A stretch of DNA of 64,000 nt, taken from the NCBI GenBank assembly GCA_039028635.1, contig JBCCHV010000017.1:35064-99063 (forward strand), read 5' to 3'. Source of the DNA: Acidobacteriota bacterium (GTDB taxonomy: Bacteria > Acidobacteriota > Thermoanaerobaculia > Multivoradales > JBCCEF01). The notes beneath the pieces are model-generated. The model did not search any database, was not told the origin of the DNA, and worked only from the letters and a program-made list of their open reading frames with translations. A program made the translations under genes and the position numbers. Shown here piece after piece: positions 49,801 to 54,828 of the stretch (its first letter is position 1; each line of letters begins with the position of its first letter).

Positions 49801-50069
49801 GGATCCGAGACGGTTGCTCCGAAGACCGGATGAATGCCGTCGTTGGTGACCGTCACCTGGTAGGTGAAGCCGGCGGCAGCGCCGGGCACCACCGTGGAAA
49901 GCTCGGTGGCGGCACAGCTCGCCGCGTTACTGCAGTTGATCTTTTCGACGGACAGGTCGGAGCGGAGACTCTCGACGTCGGCGAGGGCCGAGCCGGTTGC
50001 GAAACAACAGGCCACGAAGACCCAGATCCAGCGCTGCAGGGACACCCCTGCCGTCACACGCCTCAACAC
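34845..50069 (-). CDS. Giant exported 5,074-aa protein: DUF11 domains with beta-propellers inserted inside them
   Basis: Start GTG at 50069: GGGAGG lies 9 bases upstream and a clean signal peptide follows (MLRRVTAG... hydrophobic core ...GSALA|DVES). Frame codons up to 50204 overlap a consensus promoter and are rejected. About twelve DUF11 domains are visible (PGxxxxYxIxVxNxGPS). Five are uninterrupted (starting near residues 575, 1203, 1343, 4493, 4626). Seven contain propellers of GLDGAxxVAVSPDGxHVYVA blades at about 109-494, 760-1117, 1535-2328 (14 blades), 2473-2847, 2940-3330, 3523-3925 and 4050-4423. A C-terminal module (4743-5074) ends FSDGFESGN...WSA, as in the 1,279-aa protein. No enzyme motif or anchor. 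Likely a very long surface fibre or matrix protein (inference). Confidence 0.9.
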   Translation of the reverse strand: MLRRVTAGVSLQRWIWVFVACCFATGSALADVESLRSDLSVEKINCSNAASCAATELSTVVPGAAAGFTYQVTVTNDGIHPVFGATVSDPLPAAFSPTSSWSCSASPSTSSGEIAFVDVHSGATGARDVLISPDGAFVYVAEAGNDRVSVWSRDALSGSLTFSSSLAQSDLGSGEDGLDGPAALAFSSDASYLFVAAEVGDTIAAFARNSGTGVLTYSDHRTNGAMEGSTTIIGLEGARGVAVTSDDAFVLVAAGDSDAVASLSFSAGSLTWESSLADGAIQGVNIVDGLNGARGIDLSSDDAFAYVAAGDDDSVSAFAVSSADGSLTWLQSLKDNSVGGTVPQLNGAHGVLVGPSGSQVYVAADVNDAVSWFSRDSGTGLLTFVDDIQESDAGVSGLEGAAGLAVDDAGGHLFVASQASDALAVLARDGSGALSFVQAVTDGDSLGSLTVDGLDEAIAVAFYGGSGTGSDLGDHVVAVGATDNAVSTYLRDIASSCSGGLGSGNLSTSGDLAVGGSLTYQITGTVGAAETGTLSNTASAAAPTGYSDTAGSANAGCDGDADNDSCTDSDALIPSVDLEVVGFTSTPTSVTPGERLSYSLTVRNNGPSVSSGFLLPAPVPAELLSPVFAASDGTIQPFDRWVDLSLASGQQVTLTIEGVVSPGIDYRVTPSLDHTVTVSALGSESDPSTGNNSGSESDSLTPVGDVSITKDDGLTSVQPLQVVSYVIEVSNSGPSDLFGVRVVDDFDDTLLSAVSYTCSTGAALLTRGEAQNGIGGVDGLGSVTAVAVAPSGDFIYATGQSDHAVAVLSLASDGSLGFVESRTDGVGTLPDQPNGLEGATGVAVSPDGEHVYVTANLDHALTVFDRNGTDGTLTLVEEKIDGVSGVDGLEGAAGVVLTPDGRFLYVAGQDDDLIARFERTAASGAVSFLGTTATGSLTGVAALAMHPSGRYLYAAAPTASAVNVYAIDSASGDLTLVETELDDAGRRLGGVTAIAVSPAGDNLFASGTSEDAVVSFDIASADGSLTFRSERFAGDGGLGGSPTSLSGPVGLAVIPDGTQVVVTSPGSNSVVLFSRVGHELTFVSTQTAGEAVSTVFSPGGEFLVLADRGGSSVFSLRDTFGATCPAAGSGDLDAGVDLPAGATITIQADATVAAGATGTLVNTATATVPDAIVTDAASAHPAGVCDGAANNNECTDTDDIGILIDVQMTKLALTDPAVPGQPFQWQIVAFNAGPSAVSGARLVDDFDDTQFTAVTWTCTGSGNANAVCGTTTGSGDLDISLDLEPGFGVTVIATGELRSSAGLPCTYDASLPCMVNTAEVELPVTHLDSNGSSVTTEVELSPQGDLQIVKTAGSVDEDTGALAFEIRVKNCGPSDVVGAVVRDDFPGTYSSPTWTCAVTGGSAPETACPASGSGNINLTVDLEAGDPSDCSGAGEVTFTIDGTVSVLSGVLSNTATVTSPTGFFDPNPDNSSFVNVFLSAEADLSIIKDDGTTSAVPGETLEYSIVVSNEGPDDAFLATVEDLFPTTLTDVRWICSSEAPPRGTLTLIETEIPLETARQVAISPDGGFLYLVRSPGAVEVFERDSDSGEVTFVESRLDGVEGAGGSSDVANHLVGAAAVLVSHDGAHVLVASETDGAVTVFVRDPLDGTLTFLSERVDGIAGAGGTPNLLLGANGLALSADGDFLYVSALGNETTFAGSGITVFAFDAGTGTLSFVQEVADSAPSDLLLGLRALALAPDGENLYVTAEEDDAVSAFAIDDSSGELTFLQALDTGTDLVDGAFDLVVSPEEGRHVYVTGRLDQSIAVFQRESDGTLSSTSLSRVKGDSGEGGSAQGLEQPTGIAMSPDGIHLYVASTGDDSVGEPSSIAVYQRNQTSGSLKFIEVLNDGAASAFISGVVGLALDGDGVHLYAASVFDDSLTVWERAQAPPTFAFVDAIADTDSGADGLDGASDVLVVGDLGEHVYLASSSESAVSAWERDRDTGDLSLIEVERDDLGADGLEFPVALAATQTGGTVYVASQGVASSANGLAVFERNGTSGELTFIEVQRDGAVEGDGDTVDGLFGIAGLAVSADGRFLYAASRFAGFGGGLTVFEIVGASGELDWITTYTSGVGGIEGLQGAHDVVVTADGEHLYVAASEADAVLVFARDTVTGELTQQQVLQGPSSPSPVAGSTAIAALDRPLGLALSPDDGNLYVASGVADSLVALLRATDSTGDDFGDLSELQAATDGGVLGSSTVDGLNGARGVAVADDGKFVYVAGQDDQALAVFAREATTGSLTFLEARVDGSDGVSGLTQPYSVAVTRDTRHVYVAAFQSDSVAIFSRSSGSRCTSSGVGDLVDQVDIAAGGSVVYTISATVDPAATGSLVNTATVAAGSSSAVSDPADPHPSGICVGAADNNTCTDTDLLTPEADLEVSKSNRVDGVVPGEETTYEIEVFNRGPSNVVGGTVSDDLCRESDGACTLFEGVAQWTCVAEPSGTLDFRQALVDEEASVAGLDGAAATAIDPSGQNLYVTGLLDDAVSVFEIQGDGSLLFVESLAPAGLDGASAVTVSPDGAHVYVAARTDDALMVFSRAGDGTLTFVALFQDDSVALPEAGATVVDGLDSAAGLAFDPSGLHLYVAASNDNSVSHYSRDAGTGALTFEELVRDDVAGVDGLAGARALVATAGDVYVAGEAEDALARFTRDGTSGALSFAGLERNGSGTVTDMVEPRGLALADDGLNLYVAAAGSNALVVFSRDTSTGSLSFRQSLVSGTDAEGLTGVTALAVSADGFNVYTAATEGAVAVFRRESTAFGDLTFVERQRDGIEAEGLDGASALALTPDGRTVLVASRFDDSVAVFDRPADSSCNSGVCDPGSSGLDCALDDTIDVAAGTRLRYEVTGTVAADACAPPYPCEDELVNEVFVDVPLGTTETDSSDNRDSDSDPLSPRVDLEITKADQFVEVVGLAGAADVAIASDGAHVYAVGEVDDAVVVFERDGLTGELTFLETYRDDTDLDGLNGARAVALSPDGEHVYVAGAGDNALAVFRRDASDGTLSFLQLVQNGLSGVTALLAPSDLVVSADGSYLLVAVEGSDAVSVFARDTDSGAATFGELSQVEVYEDGMAGVDGLAGARALTLVGSDLYVSGALDQAVAHFTVATGGSPVLTFDRAWFEGADGVSSLLSPAGLSVSPDGLQLYVAATGANGVVVFSRDTATGSLTFLEARVDGDGGAGGSPDALLAPAAVLVTPDPAGADAGGQHVYVAAAGSSAVAVFARDASSGALTWIGALANGDLSGGETVASLAGVRALAFAEDGIFLYSAAATDAAVSALERDWDSTSETGSGELALVAAQSNGGGGVAPGATVNYVIRVTNQGPSAVVGARVTDIFPVELVDVSFTCSIITAGASCFGGTGDIVQDVSLPAGGIIEFQATATVRPDATGSVVNTATVEAPAGVIELDTSNDSATDDNTILTAQADLEISKINCDLPLPSDLATCTADESTTSTPGRDVAYKITVDNRGPSDASGVLVRDIFPEVMNDISWTCSATPIPGLLGVPTFSPVLFTEGDAVSLSTCGGPVTALEGLEGAAAVAVSADGRSAYAASFDDDAVALFSRSASTGALTYLGAISDGQTAYDASCSDLGTVDGLAGASDVVVDGDGSHVYVAGATDDAIAIFTRDSLTGELTFAAFVQDGDPAGGGFVDGLGGVAALALSPDGSHLYAVGRADNGLAVFAVEADGTLTFLEAWIDGVDGVDGLAGAADLAVADSGQRVYAVGSLDDAVAIFDRAGDGRLTFVDAIEDGDLLDGAAVTGLAGAAAIAVSEDGDLYIAGSTANAVAVLRDGAGGQSFIAALVDDVAGVDGLAGVASLALSGDGEHLYAGAPGEDGLAVLARAASGELTFVEALLGPADAGLAEISGLVVSSDGDQLYATAATGDSLVIYERQAGSRCDATGSGRRLVESIDLVAGGQAVFALQGTVVPSATGTLRNEATVEAPMGVIDEDPDDNLAVDENDLVPEVDLVLTKDDGATTSVPGTVTSYVITVENLGPSDLLAGELEDPLVPEVVSATWSCSSDTALTFVAAELDAVEMAGAASVLVSDDGEHAYLASPAASTISVYDRDPASGTLLGRLQLLRDGEDGIDDLAGVGGLALSADQKTLFAVAGDDDALLAFERDSDPASPDFGQLSLGTTARQSDGTLDGLDGAANLSLHPQGGFVYVTSVDDEAVAVFSWDGADLTFVEREKDGFGDVPLGVLAGAWKSAVSPDGAFLYVVARTSHALSVFAIDDASGALTFVEALQDGDAGVDGLNLLSDLVISPGGEHLYTAALGDDAVMLFERDASSGELTAVSLYRDGDAGFDSFDGANGLAISSDGQDVAVTALNDDALVVLRRSASSGELTVVATASDDAGFGLDAPADVAFDGPGGFLQVAVSASAGVSIWERRAAGVCSPSGSDALSDVIDLEVGGELVYAFDALVHPAATGSLTNTVTVEVPAPTVNSGDTSASDTNTLTPQADLAIDKDDGVTTAVPGAQVLYFITATNAGPSDDPAVQVTDSFPAEIVAVSWSCSGTDGGVCGNPSGSGDIAETVALPVGAAVTFQALATIDPAATGSLDNTAMVTSAGGSTDPNLDGREEDSDSDLLTPRADLSVVKTADVDILGPGQPFEYFLEVANGGPSVARDVEVRDVLPTGVTFGNVTGSGWFCSQSAGEVLCELASLAPGSASVITLGVASPLIDGAFTNTATVAGSGTDPVSGNDSSSVDVTVDAISPQVTLIGTDEDTADGELTSMESLRVALNRFFVTFTEELADPAGNLDPGDVTNPASYRVLAAGPDRRVDTAGCGTLVGDDRELLVTAVDWDATASVATLILADGEADEDGLYALFACAALSDLYGNALDGDGDGTGGDDFGRYFRLQRHNLLLNGDFDFDLGAWAQSLGAAGAVTFDGLRDGWGWPLSGAARLTNPEGDFFIALSQCIDTQTTEVLRLLWQGNLLAALDADVRVGLEITQFDSPGCTGSAASTTLPERTPGDMAPPWMLFDSLVVPEPDLQSLRVEIRVSTPQGDAFEVGVDSLELAPRRQIFSDGFESGNTDSWSAVTP
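36800..49745 (-). repeat. 56 propeller-blade repeats in seven blocks inside the giant gene
   Basis: Blocks at approximately 49745-48590, 47790-46720, 45465-43085, 42650-41530, 41250-40080, 39500-38295 and 37920-36800. By reading each translated block I count 7, 7, 14, 7, 7, 7 and 7 blade cores (LxGAxxVAVSPDGxHVYVAxxxDxAVAVFxRD), giving eight complete seven-bladed propellers. Blades are diverged at the protein level and are not near-identical DNA repeats. Block edges are estimated to within about 30 bp. Confidence 0.85.
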
Positions 50070-50162
50070 CTGTGCAGCCCTCCCACGAAACCTTCGAGAC
50101 TCGATCGACAAACGCGCCGAAGTGTCCTGCAAGACCACAAACTTCCAAGAGAAATCATCACA

Positions 50163-50191
50163 CTTATAGAATCGCAAAAAGCCCTTGTCAA
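50163..50191 (-). promoter_or_regulatory. Consensus housekeeping-sigma promoter of the giant-protein operon
   Basis: On the minus strand TTGACA (50191-50186), a spacer of exactly 17 nt, and TATAAG (50168-50163). Transcription should start near 50155, leaving a leader of about 85 nt before the GTG at 50069. The region 50150-50240 is AT-rich compared with everything around it. It lies between the divergent giant operon and the plus-strand glycan operon; I saw no equally good promoter for the plus strand in 50070-50301. Confidence 0.8.
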
Positions 50192-50301
50192 GTGTCATCG
50201 CCACGGAAAGTCCCTTATTTAGTAGTCTCTTTTCGACCTTTCGAGATTCCCGTATTCACCGTCCCCCCTTGCGACCCAGACCCCCTCACGGCGACTCCCC
50301 C

Positions 50302-51462
50302 TTGGCCCAGCACGACAACTCCCACGGCCCTCCCCGACGCCTGACCTTCGGCTTTCTGGACTTTGCCGCCGGCGGCGCCCAGGAGCTCGTCCTGACCGCC
50401 TGCCGACATCTCGACCGCGGCCGCTTCGCGCCCCACCTGCTGTGTCTTCGCGGCCGCGGACGATGGCTCCCTCGGGCCCGCCGAGCCGAGCTGCCGGTCG
50501 CCACCCTGGGACGCCTCGAAGGCTCCTGGGACGCAGCAGCGGTCTTCCACGCTCGCCGCCACCTGCGCCGCTGGCGAACCGAGATCCTGCACCTGCCGCT
50601 GTACTCGCGCGCATTTCCCTATTTCCGCCTCGCCGCCCGCCTCGCCGGCGTTCCTTTGGTCGTTGCCCATGAGCTCGGCAGACCGACCCCGCCTCGCCGC
50701 CGGCGGCGCTGGGCCGACGCGGCGTTGAACCGCGGATCCCGCTATCTGGCGACCTCCCGCTTCCATCGCCAGGAGCTGATCGCCGCCGGCATCGATCCCG
50801 CTTCGATCGCGGTGGTCTACAGCGGCATCGATCCGGCTCCCTTCGCCCACCTGCCGGCTCGCACCGCGCGCCAAGGGCCACTGCGCCGGCAGTACGCCAT
50901 CGGCGAGCGGCCGGTCGTTCTGGTGCCCTCCCGGCTCCATCCCATGAAGGGCCATGTCGACTTGATCGCGGCTCATCGCCGGGTACAGCGCAAAGTCCCC
51001 GAAATCCGTCTCATCCTGGCCGGCGATGGACCCGAAAGGAGCGCCTTGGAGGCCGCCGTGGCGGCCGCCGGCTGCGGCGACAGCATCCACTTCTTGGGCC
51101 ATCGCGACGATCTCCCGGCACTGCTGGCGGAAGCCGATGTCGTCTGCCTGCCATCCCATCGCGAGGGACTCCCGGCGGCCCTGCTCGAAGCCTACGCCGC
51201 CGCTCGACCGGTGGTCGCCACGGCCGTTGGGGGGGTCCCCGAGGCCCTCACCGACGGTCGCGAAGGGCGGTTGGTTCCGCCCCGGGATCCGGAGGCCCTC
51301 GCCGACGCCCTCAGCGAATTGCTGCGGGCGCCGGCGAGCGGCCAGGCCTGCGGTGCCGCCGGTCGACGCACCCTCACCGAGCGCTTCACCGCCGACCGCA
51401 CCACCGCGGCCCTGGAGGCGCAGTATCTGGCCTGGTGGCAGGAAGCGCAGGGCGAGCGATGA
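50302..51462 (+). CDS. Glycosyltransferase family 4 protein, first gene of the glycan operon
   Basis: 386 aa from a TTG at 50302; the frame has no ATG or GTG before the conserved start (RRLTFGFLDFAAGGAQ), and TTG codons at 50185 and 50269 are alternatives, so the start is uncertain. GT-B fold: N-terminal GGAQELVLTACRHL, C-terminal nucleotide-sugar half with VLVPSRLHPMKGHVDLIAA, LAGDGPER, FLGHRDD and the E-x7-E motif in SHREGLPAALLEAYAAARPVVAT. It should add one sugar from a nucleotide donor at the inner face of the membrane. Stop overlaps the next start by 4 nt (ATGA). Confidence 0.85.
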   Translation: MAQHDNSHGPPRRLTFGFLDFAAGGAQELVLTACRHLDRGRFAPHLLCLRGRGRWLPRARRAELPVATLGRLEGSWDAAAVFHARRHLRRWRTEILHLPLYSRAFPYFRLAARLAGVPLVVAHELGRPTPPRRRRRWADAALNRGSRYLATSRFHRQELIAAGIDPASIAVVYSGIDPAPFAHLPARTARQGPLRRQYAIGERPVVLVPSRLHPMKGHVDLIAAHRRVQRKVPEIRLILAGDGPERSALEAAVAAAGCGDSIHFLGHRDDLPALLAEADVVCLPSHREGLPAALLEAYAAARPVVATAVGGVPEALTDGREGRLVPPRDPEALADALSELLRAPASGQACGAAGRRTLTERFTADRTTAALEAQYLAWWQEAQGER

Positions 51463-52571
51463 CCTCCGCCCGCTTGAGAACCGTCCTCCACCTGCGGGCC
51501 AGCAGCGGCTGGGCCGGCCCGGAGCGCCATCTCTGGGAGCTCGCCCCGGGACTGGCCACTGCCGGCTACCGCCTGCGCCCGGTCCTGCTCACCCGCCAGC
51601 CGGTAACGGCCTTCGAGCGCCTCGCCGAGCTCGATCCCTTGCGGGTCCCCGATCGCTTCGACGCCGCCCTCGACGCGGCCTGCGAAGCGCTCGCACCGGC
51701 TCTGGTTCACAGCCACGGCTACAAGGCGAATCACTGGGCCCTGCGGCTGGCGCGGCGGCACCGCATCCCGGCCGTCGCCACCTATCACCTGCACACCCGG
51801 AGCAGCTGGCGCCTGGTCCTCCACGCCCACCGCGACCGCCGCCGCTTGGCCCGCTTCGACGCCGTCGTCGACATCGCTGACCGCGGCCAACAGGACCCGG
51901 CCCTGGCGCGGGTCACCAGGGGGAGGCTGCATCGAGCTGTGAACGGTTTCGATGGCGCACGCTTCTCGGCCGGTCGCAGGCCCGGTCGCGACCTGCTGCG
52001 CGAGCTCGGCCTACCGGCGGACGAGCCTCGAATCGTCGGCATCGGCCGCCTCAGCCGGCAGAAAGGCTTTTCGACCCTGATCGCGGCCATCGCCCGCCTC
52101 GCGCCAGGCGTGCAACTGCTGCTCGCCGGCGAGGGTCCGCGACGCCGGGCCCTGGGCCGACAAGCCGAGCGGCTGGGGGTGGCAGAACGAGTTCACTTCC
52201 TCGGCCATCGCCGCGATGTCGCCGACCTGCTGACCATCGCCACGGTGGTGGCGCTGCCCTCGCGCCAGGAGGGACTGCCCTACGCCGCTCTCGAAGCGAT
52301 GGCCCTCGGCCGTCCGCTGGTGACCACGCCGGTCGGCGGCCTGCCACGACTGCTCGACCACGGGCGCTGCGGCCGGCTGGTGCCGCCCGATGACGTCGAG
52401 GCCCTGACCCACGCCCTCGAGGCCCTCCTCGACTCTCCCGCGGAGCGACGCCACCTGGCCTCGCGGGCGCAGCAGCGGGTCGAGGAGCACTACAGCGCCT
52501 CGGCGATGGCACGCGCCGTCGCCGAGGTCTACGATCGCTTGCTCGCCGGCGGCGCCGGAGGGGCATCGTGA
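51459..52571 (+). CDS. Glycosyltransferase family 4 protein
   Basis: 370 aa. ATG at 51459 overlaps the previous stop (ATGA); an in-frame ATG at 51435 would lengthen the overlap. N-terminal HLRASSGWAGPERHLWELAPGL, central RIVGIGRLSRQKGFSTLIAA, LAGEGPRRRALG, HFLGHRRDVADLL and the E-x7-E motif RQEGLPYAALEAMALGRPLVTTPVGG. Complete GT-B enzyme, retaining sugar transfer expected. Coupled on both sides to other glycosyltransferase genes; the next gene starts within its stop (GTGA). Confidence 0.9.
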   Translation: MTSARLRTVLHLRASSGWAGPERHLWELAPGLATAGYRLRPVLLTRQPVTAFERLAELDPLRVPDRFDAALDAACEALAPALVHSHGYKANHWALRLARRHRIPAVATYHLHTRSSWRLVLHAHRDRRRLARFDAVVDIADRGQQDPALARVTRGRLHRAVNGFDGARFSAGRRPGRDLLRELGLPADEPRIVGIGRLSRQKGFSTLIAAIARLAPGVQLLLAGEGPRRRALGRQAERLGVAERVHFLGHRRDVADLLTIATVVALPSRQEGLPYAALEAMALGRPLVTTPVGGLPRLLDHGRCGRLVPPDDVEALTHALEALLDSPAERRHLASRAQQRVEEHYSASAMARAVAEVYDRLLAGGAGGAS

Positions 52572-53728
52572 AGATCGCCATGATCGATCCCGGTGCCATG
52601 ACGCCCTTTTATGACGAGGCCCTCTGTAGCGCCCTCGCCGCGGCCGGTGCCGAGGTCGATCTCTACACGGCGCCCTTCCCCCATCTCCCCCTGCCGGCGG
52701 CCCGCGGGTTTCGCCGCCATCATGCCTTCGCTCGGTTTCTCGCCACCAAACCTGGGCCGTCGGGGCAACGCTGGGCGCGGCGACTGCGCCGCGGCCTGGC
52801 CTACCCCGGCGACTGGCGGCGCTTGCGACGCCTCCTGGCCGAGCGACCGCCCGACGTCGTCCACCTGCAGTGGTCTCTGCTGCCGTGGCTCGACCGCGGC
52901 GCCCTGAAGTCGTTGCGGCGCCGTGGTCTGCCGCTGGTCCTGACCGCCCACAACGCCTTGCCGCACGACCGCCCGACGACGCGACGACGAGCCTGGGCCC
53001 GGCTCTGGTCGAGCGCCGATCACCTGATCGCTCCCAGCCGCTTCACCGCCGCGCGGGTCGCCGCCATCGCGCCGCAGACGGCTCCCCGCACTTCCGTCAT
53101 TCCGCTCGGCGATCATCGCCCCTGGAGCAGGCCTCGGCACGGCCAGGCGGCGGCCCGGGAACGTCTCGGCCTTTCCCCCGACGCTCCCCTGGCGCTCTTT
53201 TACGGTCTCCTCAAGGACTACAAGGGAATTCTCCCCTTGCTCGACGCCTTCGCCCTCTGTCGCCAGCGCTTACCCGCCGCCCGGCTCGCCCTCTGTGGCG
53301 CTCTACGCAGCTCCCTCGGCGCCATCGAGGGCCGACTGGCGACCCACAGGCTCGAAGACGCCATCCATCGCCGCTTCGCCTACCTCTCCCTCGCCGAGAC
53401 GCAGCTCTGGTTCGAAGCCGCCGACCTGGTCGTCCTACCCTACACGGCGGCCTCCCAAAGTATGATCCCGGCCATGGCCTACACCTTCGCCCGGCCGGTG
53501 CTCGCGACCGCCGTCGGCGCCTTCCCGGAGCAGGTCGTGAGCGGGGAGACCGGGGATCTGGTGCCAGCGGCAGATTCCCCAGCCTTGGGAGAGCGGCTGG
53601 CGGAACTGCTGGCGGATCGCTCCCTTTGCCACCGCCTGGGGGCCGCCGGCGCCGCCTGGGCCGAGCAGCGCTGGGCCTGGCCGACCATCGCCGCCGACAC
53701 CCTCGCCGTCTATCGGAAGCTGAGGTGA
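52568..53728 (+). CDS. Glycosyltransferase family 4 protein, E-x7-E motif not canonical
   Basis: 386 aa from GTG at 52568 (GTGA overlap). GT-B layout: MIDPGAMTPFYDEALCSALAAAGAEVDLYTAP at the N-terminus, then VVHLQWSLLPW, LTAHNALPHD, APSRFTAARV, LLKDYKGILPLLDAF and LPYTAASQSMIPAMAYTFARPVLATAVGAFPE. The first Glu of the usual E-x7-E pair is Ser here (QSMIPAMAY), a variant seen in some GT4 subgroups, so donor handling may differ. Otherwise complete and coupled to its neighbours. Confidence 0.87.
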   Translation: MKIAMIDPGAMTPFYDEALCSALAAAGAEVDLYTAPFPHLPLPAARGFRRHHAFARFLATKPGPSGQRWARRLRRGLAYPGDWRRLRRLLAERPPDVVHLQWSLLPWLDRGALKSLRRRGLPLVLTAHNALPHDRPTTRRRAWARLWSSADHLIAPSRFTAARVAAIAPQTAPRTSVIPLGDHRPWSRPRHGQAAARERLGLSPDAPLALFYGLLKDYKGILPLLDAFALCRQRLPAARLALCGALRSSLGAIEGRLATHRLEDAIHRRFAYLSLAETQLWFEAADLVVLPYTAASQSMIPAMAYTFARPVLATAVGAFPEQVVSGETGDLVPAADSPALGERLAELLADRSLCHRLGAAGAAWAEQRWAWPTIAADTLAVYRKLR

Positions 53729-54828
53729 GCACCCCCCACCAGACGCCGCCGAGCCCAACGGGCACGCCGTCAGCCCGCAACCGAGAGCCACACGTGTCGG
53801 TGGTCGTGCCGATGCTCAACGAGCGCTCTTCGATCGACGCCTGCCTCGACACCATCGCTGATCAGGATCTCGACGCGGCCTACGAGGTTCTGGTGGTCGA
53901 CGGCGGTTCCCGCGACGGTAGTCGCGAGCGGGTCGCCGAGCGCTGTTCCCGAGATCCTCGCTTTCGACTGCTGGAGAATCCCGCCGGCCTGGTCTCGAGT
54001 GCCCTCAATCGCGCCATCGCCGTCGCGCGAGGAAACTTCCTGGTGCGCGTCGACGCCCACACTCTGCTCTCGCCGGACTACGTCCGCACCTGTCTCGCGG
54101 TGCTCGCCGAGACCGGCGCCGACAATGTCGGCGGCCCGATGCGACCGGTCGGCTCGACGGCCTTCGGTCGGGCCGTCGCCATCGCCATGGTCAGCCGCTT
54201 CGGCATCGGCACGGCGCCCTTCCGCTTCGCCACCCGCCGCCGCGAGGTCGACACCGTCTATCTGGGAGCCTTCCCGATGAATCTCTTCGACCGCCTCGGC
54301 GGTTTCGACGAGGGCTTGCTGCGCAATCAGGACTACGAGATGAACTACCGCATCTGCCAGGCCGGCGGACGCATCGTGGTCGACCCGGCCATCGACTGCC
54401 GCTACCTCACCCGCCCCGATGGCCGCTCCCTGTGGGCGCAGTTCTCCAGCTACGGCTTCTGGAAGTGGCGCATGCTGCGCCGCCATCCGAAATCGCTGAA
54501 GCTGCGCCAGCTGGCGCCTCCAGCCTTCGTGGCGAGTCTCGCCGGCGGCGGCGCCGGGAGCCTCTTCGGTTTGCTGTCGTCCCGGCCGCTGCTCGCCTGG
54601 GCGGCGCTGCTGCCGATCCTGCTCTGGTCGTTGACCGCCGCCCTCAGCAGCCTGTGGGCGCTGCGCCGGCACGCCCCCGCCACGGTGGTTCGCTTGCCGT
54701 TGGTCTTCGCCATTCTCCACCTCGCCTGGGGCTCGGGTTTTCTGCGCTCGCTGCTGACCCCGGTGCCAGCCGGCTCGCCTCCGGTCGCACCGGGGCCACC
54801 GCGAGCGACGCCTCCGGAGACGGCGTGA
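53725..54828 (+). CDS. Glycosyltransferase family 2, succinoglycan ExoA-like
   Basis: 367 aa from GTG at 53725 (GTGA overlap); the frame is open upstream to 52870 but that part only shadows the previous gene. GT-A features: VSVVVPMLNERSSIDACL, VVDGGSRDGS, FLVRVDAHTLLSPDYV (Asp-Ala-His as the metal-binding variant of DxD, typical of ExoA-like enzymes), LGAFPMNLFDRLGGFDE, LRNQDYEMNYRI. Two to three C-terminal membrane segments (about 270-345) tether it to the inner membrane. Probably extends the lipid-linked glycan. Confidence 0.9.
   Translation: MSTPHQTPPSPTGTPSARNREPHVSVVVPMLNERSSIDACLDTIADQDLDAAYEVLVVDGGSRDGSRERVAERCSRDPRFRLLENPAGLVSSALNRAIAVARGNFLVRVDAHTLLSPDYVRTCLAVLAETGADNVGGPMRPVGSTAFGRAVAIAMVSRFGIGTAPFRFATRRREVDTVYLGAFPMNLFDRLGGFDEGLLRNQDYEMNYRICQAGGRIVVDPAIDCRYLTRPDGRSLWAQFSSYGFWKWRMLRRHPKSLKLRQLAPPAFVASLAGGGAGSLFGLLSSRPLLAWAALLPILLWSLTAALSSLWALRRHAPATVVRLPLVFAILHLAWGSGFLRSLLTPVPAGSPPVAPGPPRATPPETA

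Noticed and set aside
50070..50204. Upstream ATG at 50204 as start of the giant gene
   Set aside because: It lies upstream of a TTGACA-17-TATAAG promoter and adds no signal peptide; the GTG at 50069 has both Shine-Dalgarno and signal peptide.
54432..54824. N-terminal extension of the O-antigen ligase frame
   Set aside because: It only covers the 3' part of the GT2 gene out of frame; the real hydrophobic start follows GTG 54825.
52870..54828. Long frame treating the GT2 gene as a 652-aa protein
   Set aside because: The first 285 codons overlap the GT4 gene in another frame and read as Arg/Pro/Ala-rich shadow; the GTGA at 53725 gives a normal ExoA-like length.
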